Below are positions 34,653-43,376 of a stretch of DNA of 64,000 nucleotides, one piece after another. The DNA lies in NCBI GenBank assembly GCA_002500745.1, contig DLST01000012.1, forward strand, positions 62,001 to 126,000, read 5' to 3'. Under the pieces are notes generated by a model that saw nothing but the letters and a program-made list of their open reading frames with translations, had not been told where the DNA came from and did no database searches. This DNA is from Sphingobacterium sp. UBA7855 (GTDB lineage: Bacteria; Bacteroidota; Bacteroidia; Sphingobacteriales; Sphingobacteriaceae). Both the position numbers and the translations under genes were made by a program. Positions within the stretch are counted from its first letter, which is position 1. Every line of letters begins with the position of its first letter.

Positions 34653-35717
34653 ATGCCAACGACATTTGCCAAATTTAAAGAAGAGGTTCTTGCCCTATAT
34701 GAGGCAAAGAAAAACAACCATGAGCTGGATGATTTATTAGTTAATCCTTCGCCCGCCAAGCTAAGAGATTATTGCTTAGTTAGATTATCCGAAGGTTTGC
34801 CTCCCGAGGATATCGAAATTTTACAAAAGTTCTTTGATCCATATAAAAAAGAAAAGAACTTGGAAGAAGCAATAGCGAAATACAATACTGGGTCATTAAA
34901 GGCATTGCAGAAATTTGCCCTTAACATTACGCAGGACCCCGAAGACAGAGTAGTGAAGCTACTCGCAATACTCGTAGACTACCAGCCGAGGCCATTCCGA
35001 TACAGCTATGATAGTTCAACACTAGATGGACCTAAAGATCCACCGCCAATAGGTGAAGAAAAAAGCTCATCACTGACTGATAAACTAGATGTCCCTTTAA
35101 TTCCTACCGGCGATAAAGAGCCAACATCGCAAGGTTCATCAATAATTTCCACATTGGCGGGTGAAAACAAAGAACTTAAGGATAAACCGGAAGGAGAAAA
35201 AGCTGAAGAATTAATTGACGATCTGAAAGTTCAAAACGACTCAAATGAAATGAGGGAAAATCGGGAAAATATGGACGATTTTAATTATCCCCGACCATTT
35301 TTAAAAAAAAACAAACTTATATTGAGGTTTTCAGGTGTAGCACTTTTGGTATTGGCAATATTAACTATCGTGCGTTTTCTGACGCCTGAAGAGTGCATGT
35401 GCTGGAATGGAGAAAAATATATTGAGATAGATTGTCAGAGTAAGACACAGCCTTATCAAGTAATAGGCTTAGATAAAAACAAACTTGAGGGATTTGTGAA
35501 AATAACGAGACCAGATACCCTAGGTCCCAAGGATGTAGGAAGGGTATGGTATTCAAAAATCAATCATGAGGTGGAATTTTTTACTGGACCGGGTTATCAT
35601 CCTACGGAATTCGGACGTTCCCTAAAGGCGGTCACTATGCGGATTTTAGATAGCTACGCGGGAGCAAACGCCAAAGGTGATCAAAATAAGAAATATGGAA
35701 TTATGCAAAAACAATAA
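34653..35717 (+). CDS. hypothetical single-span membrane protein with conserved C-terminal domain
   Basis: A 354-residue protein. The helical cytoplasmic part (about 1-110) is followed by a Ser/Pro/Glu-rich linker (about 115-215), one membrane span (about 226-245, ILRFSGVALLVLAILTIVRF) and a periplasmic domain. That domain begins CMCWNGEKYIEIDCQSK and ends with KAVTMRILDSYAGAN; it resembles, from memory, an unnamed Bacteroidota family with a paired-Cys start. Layout suggests a membrane-spanning sensor or transducer. Its promoter carries the same dyad and spacing as the PLD operon and response regulator, so it belongs to the local regulon. Confidence 0.7.
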   Translation: MPTTFAKFKEEVLALYEAKKNNHELDDLLVNPSPAKLRDYCLVRLSEGLPPEDIEILQKFFDPYKKEKNLEEAIAKYNTGSLKALQKFALNITQDPEDRVVKLLAILVDYQPRPFRYSYDSSTLDGPKDPPPIGEEKSSSLTDKLDVPLIPTGDKEPTSQGSSIISTLAGENKELKDKPEGEKAEELIDDLKVQNDSNEMRENRENMDDFNYPRPFLKKNKLILRFSGVALLVLAILTIVRFLTPEECMCWNGEKYIEIDCQSKTQPYQVIGLDKNKLEGFVKITRPDTLGPKDVGRVWYSKINHEVEFFTGPGYHPTEFGRSLKAVTMRILDSYAGANAKGDQNKKYGIMQKQ

Positions 35718-35796
35718 CCTTTCGTTATTTAAATCCAAATTTCCAAACGCAAAAAAAGCCAGATCTCGCGACCTGGCCTTAATAAACATATGATTC

Positions 35797-35834
35797 ACTA
35801 GTGGTTTGTCTTTCATTATTGGCAAACCACCAGT
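35797..35834 (-). terminator. hairpin after NTF2-like copy 4
   Basis: ACTAGTGGTTTGTC (35797-35810) pairs with GGCAAACCACCAGT (35821-35834), nearly identical to the hairpin after copy 3. Confidence 0.6.
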
Positions 35835-35843
35835 TATTGGATA

Positions 35844-36290
35844 CTACTTATACGAATTGATCGATTTGGATACTTTCCAGTCATTGCCCACACGCTCCAA
35901 AGTAACCAGATCAGTCTTGGTGAAGTTCTCAAATTTCAAAGTCACTTTAGCGACCATATAGTCTGCCGATTCCTCGATGATAGCTGTGCTTACTGCACAG
36001 TTCAAGTGCTCTCCTTTTTGCTTTTTCAATAGCTTGACCACTTCGCTACGGCTATGATTTTGCGCGTTGAATGCTTGGATCTTTTGATTGAAATCAGCTG
36101 CAAATAATCGTTCTACACTTGAAGATTCGCCCTCTGTAGTTACTGCAACATAGTGCTCTAAAGCGAAATCTGCAGTAGAAAGGTTAATGTTTACTTTTGT
36201 TGCTTTTGCGTCAGGTCCTTCAGCTGCCATTGCAAAAGTTGATACGGCGATTAAAGCTGCTGCTGCGAATGTTTTTGCTAGAGTTTTCAT
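35844..36290 (-). CDS. secreted NTF2-like protein, copy 4
   Basis: From ATG 36290 this is a 148-residue protein (MKTLAKTFAAAALIAVSTFA signal, cleaved near AMA); a longer TTG start at 36341 would sit on the -7 box. The domain matches copy 1 closely (SADYMVAKVTLKFENFTKTD and WKVSKSINSYK). It differs by EHYVAVTTEGESSSVERLFA in the middle and by several single substitutions, so the copies are diverging as functional genes. It is the intact relative closest to copies 2 and 3 in terminator type. Role unknown; exported. Confidence 0.8.
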   Translation of the reverse strand: MKTLAKTFAAAALIAVSTFAMAAEGPDAKATKVNINLSTADFALEHYVAVTTEGESSSVERLFAADFNQKIQAFNAQNHSRSEVVKLLKKQKGEHLNCAVSTAIIEESADYMVAKVTLKFENFTKTDLVTLERVGNDWKVSKSINSYK

Positions 36291-36338
36291 AATGTCTTTA
36301 TTTTGTTGTGTTAGTTCTGTTGTTCTTATTTGTTGATT

Positions 36339-36427
36339 CAAAACTACAACACAATACGCCCCTAGCCTATGGTCATTAGACCAACGATCGGGAAAACTCG
36401 GTGAATGACGGGAATGTAGAGGTGAAT
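36339..36427 (-). promoter_or_regulatory. NTF2-like family promoter, copy 4
   Basis: Minus strand TAGTTTTG (36346-36339); paired GGTGAAT at 36400 and 36421 (plus strand), 21 bp apart. Confidence 0.5.
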
Positions 36428-36493
36428 ATACAAATAGATTATTTCGTATACTCCATTTTAGAGTAAATCCGATCGATGGTATTGAATCTTCTT

Positions 36494-36717
36494 ACAATAC
36501 AAAGCGGCTACAAGCTGCTTTCAAAAGAAAGGTTCAACATAAAAATTGGCGTCGTACAGTAAAAATCCAATAGTCTTTATAATCATTGGATGACGAAACA
36601 AAAAAGAGGAAACGATAGGAAACATAAAAATTACTTTACAAATAAACGCTAAGAGAAAGGGTCTGATGAGAATCAGGCCCTTTTGACGTAAAAAAGCCAC
36701 ATCTCGCGATATGGCTT
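36494..36717 (+). repeat. dispersed repeat R2 with adjoining terminator
   Basis: About 220-bp copy with the long 5' extension (ggctacaagctgctttc) plus the core hairpin AAGGGTCTGATGAGAATCAGGCCC. The last part includes the stem AAGCCACATC / GATATGGCTT (36694-36717), which would terminate the minus-strand gene at 36736. Confidence 0.75.
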
Positions 36718-36735
36718 CACAACATGTATATCGTG

Positions 36736-37548
36736 TTATTGAAAGTATTCAATAACACGATAACTACCATCTTGATATTTATCGAGCAGTTCTTTTAAAT
36801 AATACTTGTGCTGTACTCCAGTCAAGACAACTATTTTTTTTCCACTATACTGATTAGCGTGTTTGATGATATTAATAGCCATTGTATTATTTCTTAAATC
36901 CCAAAAATTACACCAAAGCTGATAACCATCTCGGTAAGAAATCTTTTGACCATTTGGCTTTACTACATATTTCTCTTCAAAAATTACTTCGGAATTAGCT
37001 ATTTTGGGAATCTCATGATGCTGAAGAGTTTGTCTATATCTGTTTAAAGTTTCAAAAGCGACTGAATTCAATGTCTTTATATCTGTTTTTGAAAAGTTTA
37101 ACAGCGCATTATTCGCTTCTTTATATTTCTCATAGATGGCTTTATTTTTGTCACTTAACTTACCGACAAGATACAAGCTATCGATAAGCTTTACGGTAAG
37201 GTAATCAGCCGGCACCATCCCCCTATCTATTCGGTACTGATTTCTACCCTCAAATTCGAATGGCAAATTGCGTGTCTCAGGATATTTTTTAAGATATCTT
37301 AATGTAGCAGTCTGCTCGTTGGAAGTTAGACGGATTTCCTTTGCGTAATCTTTCATCTGTTCGCTATCATTTTCTTGCAAAATTATATCTGGTCTGATCT
37401 TATCTATAATTTCAAATAGCATACCCGGGTTCAAAATAGCCGAGGAATCATGCACAGTTCCAATGATATAGAGTTCTGTCTTAATCGAGGTTTGAGCTTG
37501 TGCAAAGTTTAAAAACAAAACTGATAGACTTGCAAAAAGATATTTCAT
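36736..37548 (-). CDS. secreted TIKI/GumN/TraB-superfamily protein
   Basis: A 270-residue protein with signal MKYLFASLSVLFLNFAQAQ. The start of the mature part, ELYIIGTVHDSS, and RPDIILQENDSEQMKDYA are the typical GxxH and PDxxxxE motifs of the ChaN/EreA/GumN/TIKI fold. KKIVVLTGVQHKYYLKELL near the C-terminus provides the GxxH second site. Such proteins are metal-dependent hydrolases in some cases, but the family is mostly uncharacterised. It is monocistronic with a terminator in R2. Function beyond the fold is unknown. Confidence 0.73.
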   Translation of the reverse strand: MKYLFASLSVLFLNFAQAQTSIKTELYIIGTVHDSSAILNPGMLFEIIDKIRPDIILQENDSEQMKDYAKEIRLTSNEQTATLRYLKKYPETRNLPFEFEGRNQYRIDRGMVPADYLTVKLIDSLYLVGKLSDKNKAIYEKYKEANNALLNFSKTDIKTLNSVAFETLNRYRQTLQHHEIPKIANSEVIFEEKYVVKPNGQKISYRDGYQLWCNFWDLRNNTMAINIIKHANQYSGKKIVVLTGVQHKYYLKELLDKYQDGSYRVIEYFQ

Positions 37549-37894
37549 TATAAAATTGATATTTAGGCGTTGTTAAAAGTGATACTCCAAATATAAGAAA
37601 ATCAGTATACGGGAGAAAATTCTTATCCATTGAACGAACAGAGAGATTATCCAAATATTCCCTCTCCGACAGGTGGCCGGCGGAACTTCGAGCACTTCTT
37701 CATACACGGTCAAATTCAAATTCAAAAGTTATGCTCGTGTGGAGAATTTTTTGAACAATCTTAAAAATATAATTACTTTTAAAGACATATATAAACCTTG
37801 TATGTTGTATAAAAACGAAATTCTAATAAAAAATGGAGTTTAATAACAACTGTGTCATAGGACGCAATGGATTCTTAAATAATTAAAATATATC
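37549..37894. other. divergent intergenic region
   Basis: Separates the divergent genes at 37548 (-) and 37895 (+). It is AT-rich near the starts, with a GC-richer patch at about 37665-37720 (gacaggtggccggcggaac) resembling sequence near 49045. No clear promoter box or frame was found. Confidence 0.35.
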
Positions 37895-38938
37895 ATGCGC
37901 AAAATAATGATCTTATTTATTTTCTTAGCCGTATCAGCATTTCAGCTTATTGCTACCTGCTTTGCTCAAATCAAATATGTTGTATTTAATCAAGACAAAC
38001 TAACCGATTCATTGAATGGGCATTTATTCTGCAAAAGAACATATGCAGAAATCGGATCCGACAGTACCAATTTCCCAGATTTGACTATTTATAATTTTCT
38101 GTTCAAAAAAAACATAATTACTGATGGTTCAAATCAAAAAGTATTTCAGAATTTTATAAGCTTTGAGCGTGAAGGGAAAAATTTGCCCGTTGATATCTTA
38201 GTTACAATAACGCCGCTAACTAGGACTAAATTTGAGCTAAAAAATATCTCGAAAGCCGTTGCTAACAACGAGATAAACATAATTACTTTGGATAGCCTGT
38301 TGCGAACAACAGCAAAAGATATATTTTATGCAACTTATGCACCTTTAGGTATTTTTTCAGAGACGCCATCACTCAACTTGAAAAGAACGGATTATAAAAT
38401 CGTGATAAAGCGAAAAAATGAATATTTTCTAGTTGACAACGAGACCTTAACTGAATCCTATTTTATTGGTAATGGCTATATGGAGCCTTATAGAACCAAT
38501 GCAGCGGGAATATATCCGCAGAGTAAGAATTTTTCAAAACAAAATTATCTCTCTACTGAAAAGTTAAATACAATAAAAGGGGGAATAATAAAAGATACTA
38601 CCATAAATTTAAATAATCAAGGCCGAACTATAGCTATAGATAGATTTTGGATAAATGAACCTTACATTCCTTTTACAAAAAGTGCCGGTTTAAATAAAGG
38701 TAATGATTGGTATGCAGTAGAAGGAATTGGAGATTTTGAGTTCCATTGGGACAATGGTATATTAAACGGTAATTTTTTGGACTATTTTAAAAAAGCCAAG
38801 TTAAATTATATGCCCGATAAACAGCTCAATAGAAAACTGAACCTTTGGTATAAAACAAAGAAAATTAATGGGATACCATTCGAAGCATTTTTTGAAGACA
38901 AAGGTTTGAACAACACAAATTTGAAATCGATATTATAG
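37895..38938 (+). CDS. secreted hypothetical protein
   Basis: A 347-residue protein with a signal peptide (MRKIMILFIFLAVSAFQLIA, cut probably after CFA). The mature part has many Asn/Lys residues, with segments such as RTYAEIGSDSTNFPDLTIYN and IGDFEFHWDNGILNGNF, and no motif I can name. High AT content and single-gene context suggest a recent accessory gene. It is followed by dispersed repeat R3, whose hairpin serves as its terminator. Confidence 0.55.
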   Translation: MRKIMILFIFLAVSAFQLIATCFAQIKYVVFNQDKLTDSLNGHLFCKRTYAEIGSDSTNFPDLTIYNFLFKKNIITDGSNQKVFQNFISFEREGKNLPVDILVTITPLTRTKFELKNISKAVANNEINIITLDSLLRTTAKDIFYATYAPLGIFSETPSLNLKRTDYKIVIKRKNEYFLVDNETLTESYFIGNGYMEPYRTNAAGIYPQSKNFSKQNYLSTEKLNTIKGGIIKDTTINLNNQGRTIAIDRFWINEPYIPFTKSAGLNKGNDWYAVEGIGDFEFHWDNGILNGNFLDYFKKAKLNYMPDKQLNRKLNLWYKTKKINGIPFEAFFEDKGLNNTNLKSIL

Positions 38939-38995
38939 CTAGCAATACCAATGTTTCATTGACGTACACCTTGGAAATTCAACTGTCTTTTAAAG

Positions 38996-39130
38996 CATTG
39001 GATGACGAAACAAAAAGAAGAACCGTTAGGAAATATAAAAATTACTGTACAAAATAAACGATAAGTGAAAGGACCTGATGAGAATCAGGCCCTTTTGACG
39101 TAAAAAAGCCACATCTCTCGACGTGGCTTT
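38996..39130 (+). repeat. dispersed repeat R3
   Basis: Core repeat only, with the AAGGGacCTGATGAGAATCAGGCCC hairpin and the AAGCCACATC...GACGTGGCTT stem, placed between the converging 37895 gene and NTF2-like copy 5. Confidence 0.72.
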
Positions 39131-39161
39131 ACAACATTTATATACTTGTAAGGGATGGCTC

Positions 39162-39608
39162 TTATTTATACGAATTGATCGATTTGGATACTTTCCAGTC
39201 ATTCCCCGCACGCTCAAAGGTAACTAAATCTGTTTTGGTGAAGTTCTCAAATTTCAACGTTACTTTAGCCACCATATAGTCTGCCGATTCCTCGAGGATA
39301 TCTGTGCTTACTGCACAATTCAACTTCTCTCCTTTTTGCTTTTTCAATAGTTTGACAACTCCGATACGGCTGTTAGATTGTGTATTGGAAGCTTGGATCT
39401 TTTGAATAAAATCAGCAGCAAATAACTGCTCTACGCCTGCTGATTCTCCCTCTGTAGTTACCGCAACATAATGATCGAGTGCCGAGTCTGCTGTGGAAAG
39501 GTTAACATTTGTTTTTGTTGCTTTTGCTCCAGGTCCTTCAGCTGCCATAGCGAAAGTGGATACGGCGATTAAAGCTGCTGCTGCGAATGTTTTTACTGAT
39601 GCTTTCAT
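39162..39608 (-). CDS. secreted NTF2-like protein, copy 5
   Basis: A 148-residue paralogue with signal MKASVKTFAAAALIAVSTFA. Domain landmarks are as in copy 1; distinctive changes include DSALDHYVAVTTEGES, LFAADFIQKIQASNTQSN and DILEESADYMVAKV. Terminator and promoter belong to the same family set. Together with copies 1 and 4 it is one of three export-competent members. Role unknown. Confidence 0.8.
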   Translation of the reverse strand: MKASVKTFAAAALIAVSTFAMAAEGPGAKATKTNVNLSTADSALDHYVAVTTEGESAGVEQLFAADFIQKIQASNTQSNSRIGVVKLLKKQKGEKLNCAVSTDILEESADYMVAKVTLKFENFTKTDLVTFERAGNDWKVSKSINSYK

Positions 39609-39661
39609 AATGTCTTTATTTTATTGTGTTAGTTTTTTTTATCTTTTCTTATTTGTTGATT

Positions 39662-39750
39662 CAAAACTACAACGCAATACGCCCCTAACCTATCGGCTTT
39701 AGACTAATGACCAAGAAAACTCGGTGAATGGCGGGAATGGGGAGGTGAAA
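39662..39750 (-). promoter_or_regulatory. NTF2-like family promoter, copy 5
   Basis: Minus strand TAGTTTTG (39669-39662); GGTGAAT at 39723 and GGTGAAA at 39744, 21 bp apart. Confidence 0.5.
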
Positions 39751-39824
39751 GTTTACGAATATAGAACAGTTCTGATTGTACCATACTTCAGCATCAACAG
39801 TATCACAGACCTTTAAGGTCTGGA

Positions 39825-40970
39825 TTATGCTGGCTTCTTTTCCAATCGGGATCTTAGACCGATCATAAAAAAAGCCAACATACCAAATAAAACGGTTATC
39901 CAGGGCGTAAACTGTACGCCCTTCGACACAATGATCAAACCACCTACGGTGGTTCCTAGCGTTACGCCTAAGTTGCCAAATGATGTAGCCAAACTATTGG
40001 CAAATTCCATCGCCTCTGGTGCAGATGAAATCATATAAGTAGAGGCATTTAGGAAACTTGGAGAATATAGAAAACCCCATAATACGATTACCAGAATTGT
40101 AGCCATCGTATTGCCTCCCGAAAAATGCAGGAGTATAGGAACTATTATAGTCCCCGAAAGAAAAAAAACAGTTGTGTGTGTTATGTTCTTGTTTAATAGT
40201 TTACCGGCTGTCCAATTAGCAAATACACCGAAAATACCGAATACAAACAGCATATAGCTGACCATGGTTCCGTCCATATCTTTGGCTTTATTTAGATAAT
40301 CGGCAAAGTAACTATAAGTGGAAAACCAAGCCGCAATCATAAAGAACTTCATTAATGTACTTACAATGAACATCGGTTTTTTCAATATTTTTAACTGACT
40401 TCCATAAGATTTTTTTGCTCTCACAGGCATTTCCGGCAATACAAAGTGAATAGCCAATAATGCCACAATGCTGATGATAGCCTGTACTATAAACGAATAT
40501 TCCCAAGAAAAAATGTTGGCAATATAAGTAGCGAACGGAACAGTTGTTACCATTGCAATAGCAACACCGCTGAACACGATACTCATCAATTCATTTTCGT
40601 TCCGTTTATTACCCTGTGAAACCGCTACGGATAAAGCTGTAGCGATATAAACAGGCTGTAAAAATGCAGGTAATATCCTTACAAGCATTAATAGCCAAAA
40701 TGGTGGTGAAAATGACGATACAATTCCTGTTAACAGAAAAATAAAAATAGCTATCATCATCACTTTCTTTCGGTCAAATCCTGATAACAACAAGGTCATA
40801 AAAGGTCCAGTAAGCGCAATCGCTAACGCAAATCCTCCCAACAGATAGCCAGCCTTATCAATGCCGATTTGGTAATGCTCCGCTATTTGCGGCAAAATAC
40901 CAATGATACCAAATTCAGTTGTTATAATAGCTAAAAAGCCTAATGCTCCTGTGTATGCGTACTTCTTCAT
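39825..40970 (-). CDS. MFS transporter (AraJ/DHA1-like)
   Basis: A 381-residue, twelve-span carrier. It begins MKKYAYTGALGFLAIITTEF and shows the loop 2-3 signature LSGFDRKKVMMIAIF and a central cytoplasmic loop with VRAKKSYGSQLKILKKP. Export of sugars or drugs is typical of this subfamily. It lies 9 bp after the esterase gene in the same operon and divergent from an HxlR regulator, a common arrangement for inducible detoxification. Substrate unknown. Confidence 0.86.
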   Translation of the reverse strand: MKKYAYTGALGFLAIITTEFGIIGILPQIAEHYQIGIDKAGYLLGGFALAIALTGPFMTLLLSGFDRKKVMMIAIFIFLLTGIVSSFSPPFWLLMLVRILPAFLQPVYIATALSVAVSQGNKRNENELMSIVFSGVAIAMVTTVPFATYIANIFSWEYSFIVQAIISIVALLAIHFVLPEMPVRAKKSYGSQLKILKKPMFIVSTLMKFFMIAAWFSTYSYFADYLNKAKDMDGTMVSYMLFVFGIFGVFANWTAGKLLNKNITHTTVFFLSGTIIVPILLHFSGGNTMATILVIVLWGFLYSPSFLNASTYMISSAPEAMEFANSLATSFGNLGVTLGTTVGGLIIVSKGVQFTPWITVLFGMLAFFMIGLRSRLEKKPA

Positions 40971-40979
40971 CTTAAAATT

Positions 40980-41984
40980 CTATCTTTCTAACTTTTTGGT
41001 TATAAATTCAACAATTTCTTGAGTTGCTAATTGTGTTTCAGGCAAAAGAATTCCCATATGCATAAAGCCATGAACCATGTCTTTATATAAACTTTTTTCA
41101 ACGGATACTTCTGAATTTTTCATGTTCTGGGCTAATTTCTCGCCCTCATCTCTTAATGGATCATGTTGCGCTAAAATGACGAGAGTTTCTGGAGTTTCTT
41201 TGAAATCTTTGATTAAAACTGGAACAGCTAAGGGATTTGTCTTGTCTTCTTTGGATTTTAAATACCAATTCCAGGCCTGTAATCCCCACGCTCTAGTTAA
41301 GATTGGACCATTTTTATAATTTTCCCAGGAAGCTGTACTTAATGAGTTATCAGAGGCAGGATAAATTAAAACCTGAAATTTTAATTGACTTCCGTGTTCA
41401 AGAGATAAGGCTGCTGCCAAAGCTCCACCCGCACTGTCGCCAATGACCCCGATTTTTTGAACATCAATTCCAAGATTTTCTGCATTATTGATTAACCATG
41501 CTGTAGCATCTTTACAATCGTTTAGTCCTGCAGGAAAAGGATTTTCAGGTGCGAGACGGTAATCGACAAAAAGGAGGACTGCTTCCGTTTCATTACTCAA
41601 TTTTCGAGCGATTGCATCATGAGTTTCATAACCACCAGAAATAAACCATCCTCCATGAATGTAGATAATGGCAGAAGAATTTGATGTTTTGCCTTTAGGG
41701 CGGTATAATCTCACAGGAATTTGGTGATTTTTTGAAGGGATATTAAATTCCTCAATGCTGAAAACAGCTTCTTTCGGTCCACTTAATTGTTGAGCCATCG
41801 CATCATAACTTTTACGGCTTATATCTAAAGGGTTTTTGCCTTGAAATACCTGTATTTTTTCTAAATGACTTAAGATTTCTTTAATTTTTGGTGTCAGTTG
41901 CATAGTCGTTTCCTTTTTGATTGTGCTAGTGGTCTTACATGAAATCGTTCCCAGAATTAGTATCGATAATAAAATTTTTCTCAT
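40980..41984 (-). CDS. lipoprotein alpha/beta hydrolase (HSL-like esterase)
   Basis: From ATG 41984, 334 residues; an upstream TTG at 42023 is unlikely because the -7 box lies at 42012-42005. The signal MRKILLSILILGTISC gives a lipobox Cys 16. The hydrolase has YIHGGWFISGG (HGGx oxyanion motif), GVIGDSAGGALAAALS (nucleophile Ser in GDSAG), and later LAQHDPLRDEG (Asp) with MVHGFMHMG (His), a complete triad of the hormone-sensitive lipase family. It is the first gene of the operon with the MFS carrier. It probably hydrolyses a small ester and hands the product to the exporter; inference. Confidence 0.86.
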   Translation of the reverse strand: MRKILLSILILGTISCKTTSTIKKETTMQLTPKIKEILSHLEKIQVFQGKNPLDISRKSYDAMAQQLSGPKEAVFSIEEFNIPSKNHQIPVRLYRPKGKTSNSSAIIYIHGGWFISGGYETHDAIARKLSNETEAVLLFVDYRLAPENPFPAGLNDCKDATAWLINNAENLGIDVQKIGVIGDSAGGALAAALSLEHGSQLKFQVLIYPASDNSLSTASWENYKNGPILTRAWGLQAWNWYLKSKEDKTNPLAVPVLIKDFKETPETLVILAQHDPLRDEGEKLAQNMKNSEVSVEKSLYKDMVHGFMHMGILLPETQLATQEIVEFITKKLER

Positions 41985-42004
41985 GTTTATTGATTTTGAT
42001 GGAA

Positions 42005-42060
42005 CAAAATTAATTTGAAACAATAAATTTGCATAGTATACAGCTAATTGTATGGTACTA
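42005..42060. promoter_or_regulatory. divergent promoters with dyad, HxlR control region
   Basis: Minus strand TAATTTTG (42012-42005) serves the esterase operon and plus strand TAAATTTG (42024-42031) could serve the regulator. Next to them is the imperfect dyad TAGTATAC...GTATGGTACTA (42034-42060), a fitting site for the HxlR protein. Confidence 0.5.
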
Positions 42061-42075
42061 ACAAATTTGTAAGTA

Positions 42076-42447
42076 ATGGGAAAAAGAAAAGAAAATTCGA
42101 CTAATTTGTTGAATGAGAGTTATATCATGGAAAGCTGTGATCTGACTTATGCCATTTGCAAAATTGGTGGTCGTTGGAAACTGCTTATTCTTTGCAAATT
42201 AGAAAATGGGAAATTGCGTTTCAGCGAATTACGCAATCAGATTATTGGAATTACTGAACGAATGCTTACACTCCAATTACGTGAAATGGAAAAGGATGGC
42301 TTGGTAAAACGTACCGTTTATGCAGAAGTACCTCCAAGAGTGGATTATGAGTTGACAGAAATTGCCAAAGAACTGGTTCCTATATGGGCAAAATTGAGTA
42401 AATGGGGAGCAAAACATAAAGTTCTAGTAAGTGAAAGCCCCATTTAA
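42076..42447 (+). CDS. HxlR-family winged-helix regulator
   Basis: A 123-residue regulator with the family pattern: Cys near the start (ESCDLTYAICKIGGRWKLLI), LRFSELRNQIIGITERMLTL (recognition helix) and MEKDGLVKRTVYAEVPPRVD (wing), then YELTEIAKELVPIWAKLSKW. HxlR proteins often sense electrophiles or oxidants through that Cys. It is divergent from the esterase/MFS operon, which it probably controls. A TTG or the ATG at 42076 is used; the ATG is preferred. Confidence 0.88.
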   Translation: MGKRKENSTNLLNESYIMESCDLTYAICKIGGRWKLLILCKLENGKLRFSELRNQIIGITERMLTLQLREMEKDGLVKRTVYAEVPPRVDYELTEIAKELVPIWAKLSKWGAKHKVLVSESPI

Positions 42448-42875
42448 CAGTAAAGTTAAACCAGCCGTTTCGGGTATCCGTAAAAGAGAACAGCAAAGGA
42501 TGCTGCGAATGTTTACTAGACCCACCTGTACTTCACGAACAGCATAAGTTTCTTGAATTAAAACTACAATTATTAAAAATAATAAAACTATTTTAAGCTG
42601 GCTATTGTTCTTCCAATACAAAGCGGCTACAAGCAGCCTTTCGAAAGAAAAATCCAACATAAAAATTGGCGTCGTACAGTGAAAATCCAATAGTCTTTAA
42701 AAACATTGGATGACGAAACAAAAAAGAGGAAACGATAGGAAACATAAAAATTACTGTACAAATAAACGCTAAGAGAAAGGGTCTGATGAGAATCAGGCCC
42801 TTTTGACGTAAAAAAGCCACATCTCTCGATATAGCTTTACAAAATAAAGTGACCATTAGGCTGCTCTATTTTTTA
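42448..42875. other. spacer with repeat R4 and a fragment of NTF2-like signal sequence
   Basis: Most of the spacer is dispersed repeat R4. Before it, gctgcgaatgtttactag (42502-42519) resembles the signal-peptide codons of the NTF2-like genes on the minus strand, possibly a remnant, though too short to be sure. Open frames on the minus strand here lie inside the repeat and are not genes. Confidence 0.4.
42611..42840 (+). repeat. dispersed repeat R4
   Basis: Long version (about 230 bp) almost identical to R2, with the same 5' extension and core hairpin, between the converging HxlR gene and the small lipoprotein gene. Confidence 0.75.
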
Positions 42876-43169
42876 TTACTGCTCACAGAATCTATAGTTT
42901 TTTTGATCAGAGAGCCTTTTTAGATATAATCTTCTTTCGCCATAATAGGTATCAATCCGATTAATTACAGCGATTGGGGAATCAATAGCCATCCTCAGAT
43001 AGACAGTATCATTCCGCACAAAATTATGCGTATCGTTAAAAACAAGAATATCTTGTAACCCGCTATTATCTCCACAATTTTTCCAAATGGAATTTATTAA
43101 ACTCTTGTTTTTGCAAGAATAAAGAAAAACGCTTAAGCCCAAAATAACAAGGAGAGATTTTAGTTTCAT
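42876..43169 (-). CDS. small lipoprotein
   Basis: A 97-residue protein with signal MKLKSLLVILGLSVFLYSC (Cys 19, lipobox LYSC). The mature part is short and contains two further Cys residues (NCGDNSG and the C-terminal RFCEQ), possibly a disulphide, with strands such as VYLRMAIDSPIAVINRID. No family recognised. It stands alone between repeat R4 and the cupin operon. Confidence 0.6.
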   Translation of the reverse strand: MKLKSLLVILGLSVFLYSCKNKSLINSIWKNCGDNSGLQDILVFNDTHNFVRNDTVYLRMAIDSPIAVINRIDTYYGERRLYLKRLSDQKNYRFCEQ

Positions 43170-43376
43170 CGTAAAACTACTTTGTATACTATATACAATG
43201 GCAATAATAAGTAATTTTTCTAAACTATTTTAATCTCCGCTTTGCAGAAAAGTTTTCTGAAATTGGGCTATATAGCTTTATTCCTTTGGAATCTCTTCAA
43301 AATAAGTCCTCATAAATACAAAGGAAAATTACTGCCAATGTTGTGCCACAGGTCAGACTGCGGCACAACATAAATG

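Noticed and set aside
42602..42856. Minus-strand frame of 84 residues in repeat R4
   Set aside because: It is the antisense of a dispersed repeat; parallel frames exist at 39026-39217 and 48808-49008 and differ by shifts, so none is a conserved protein.
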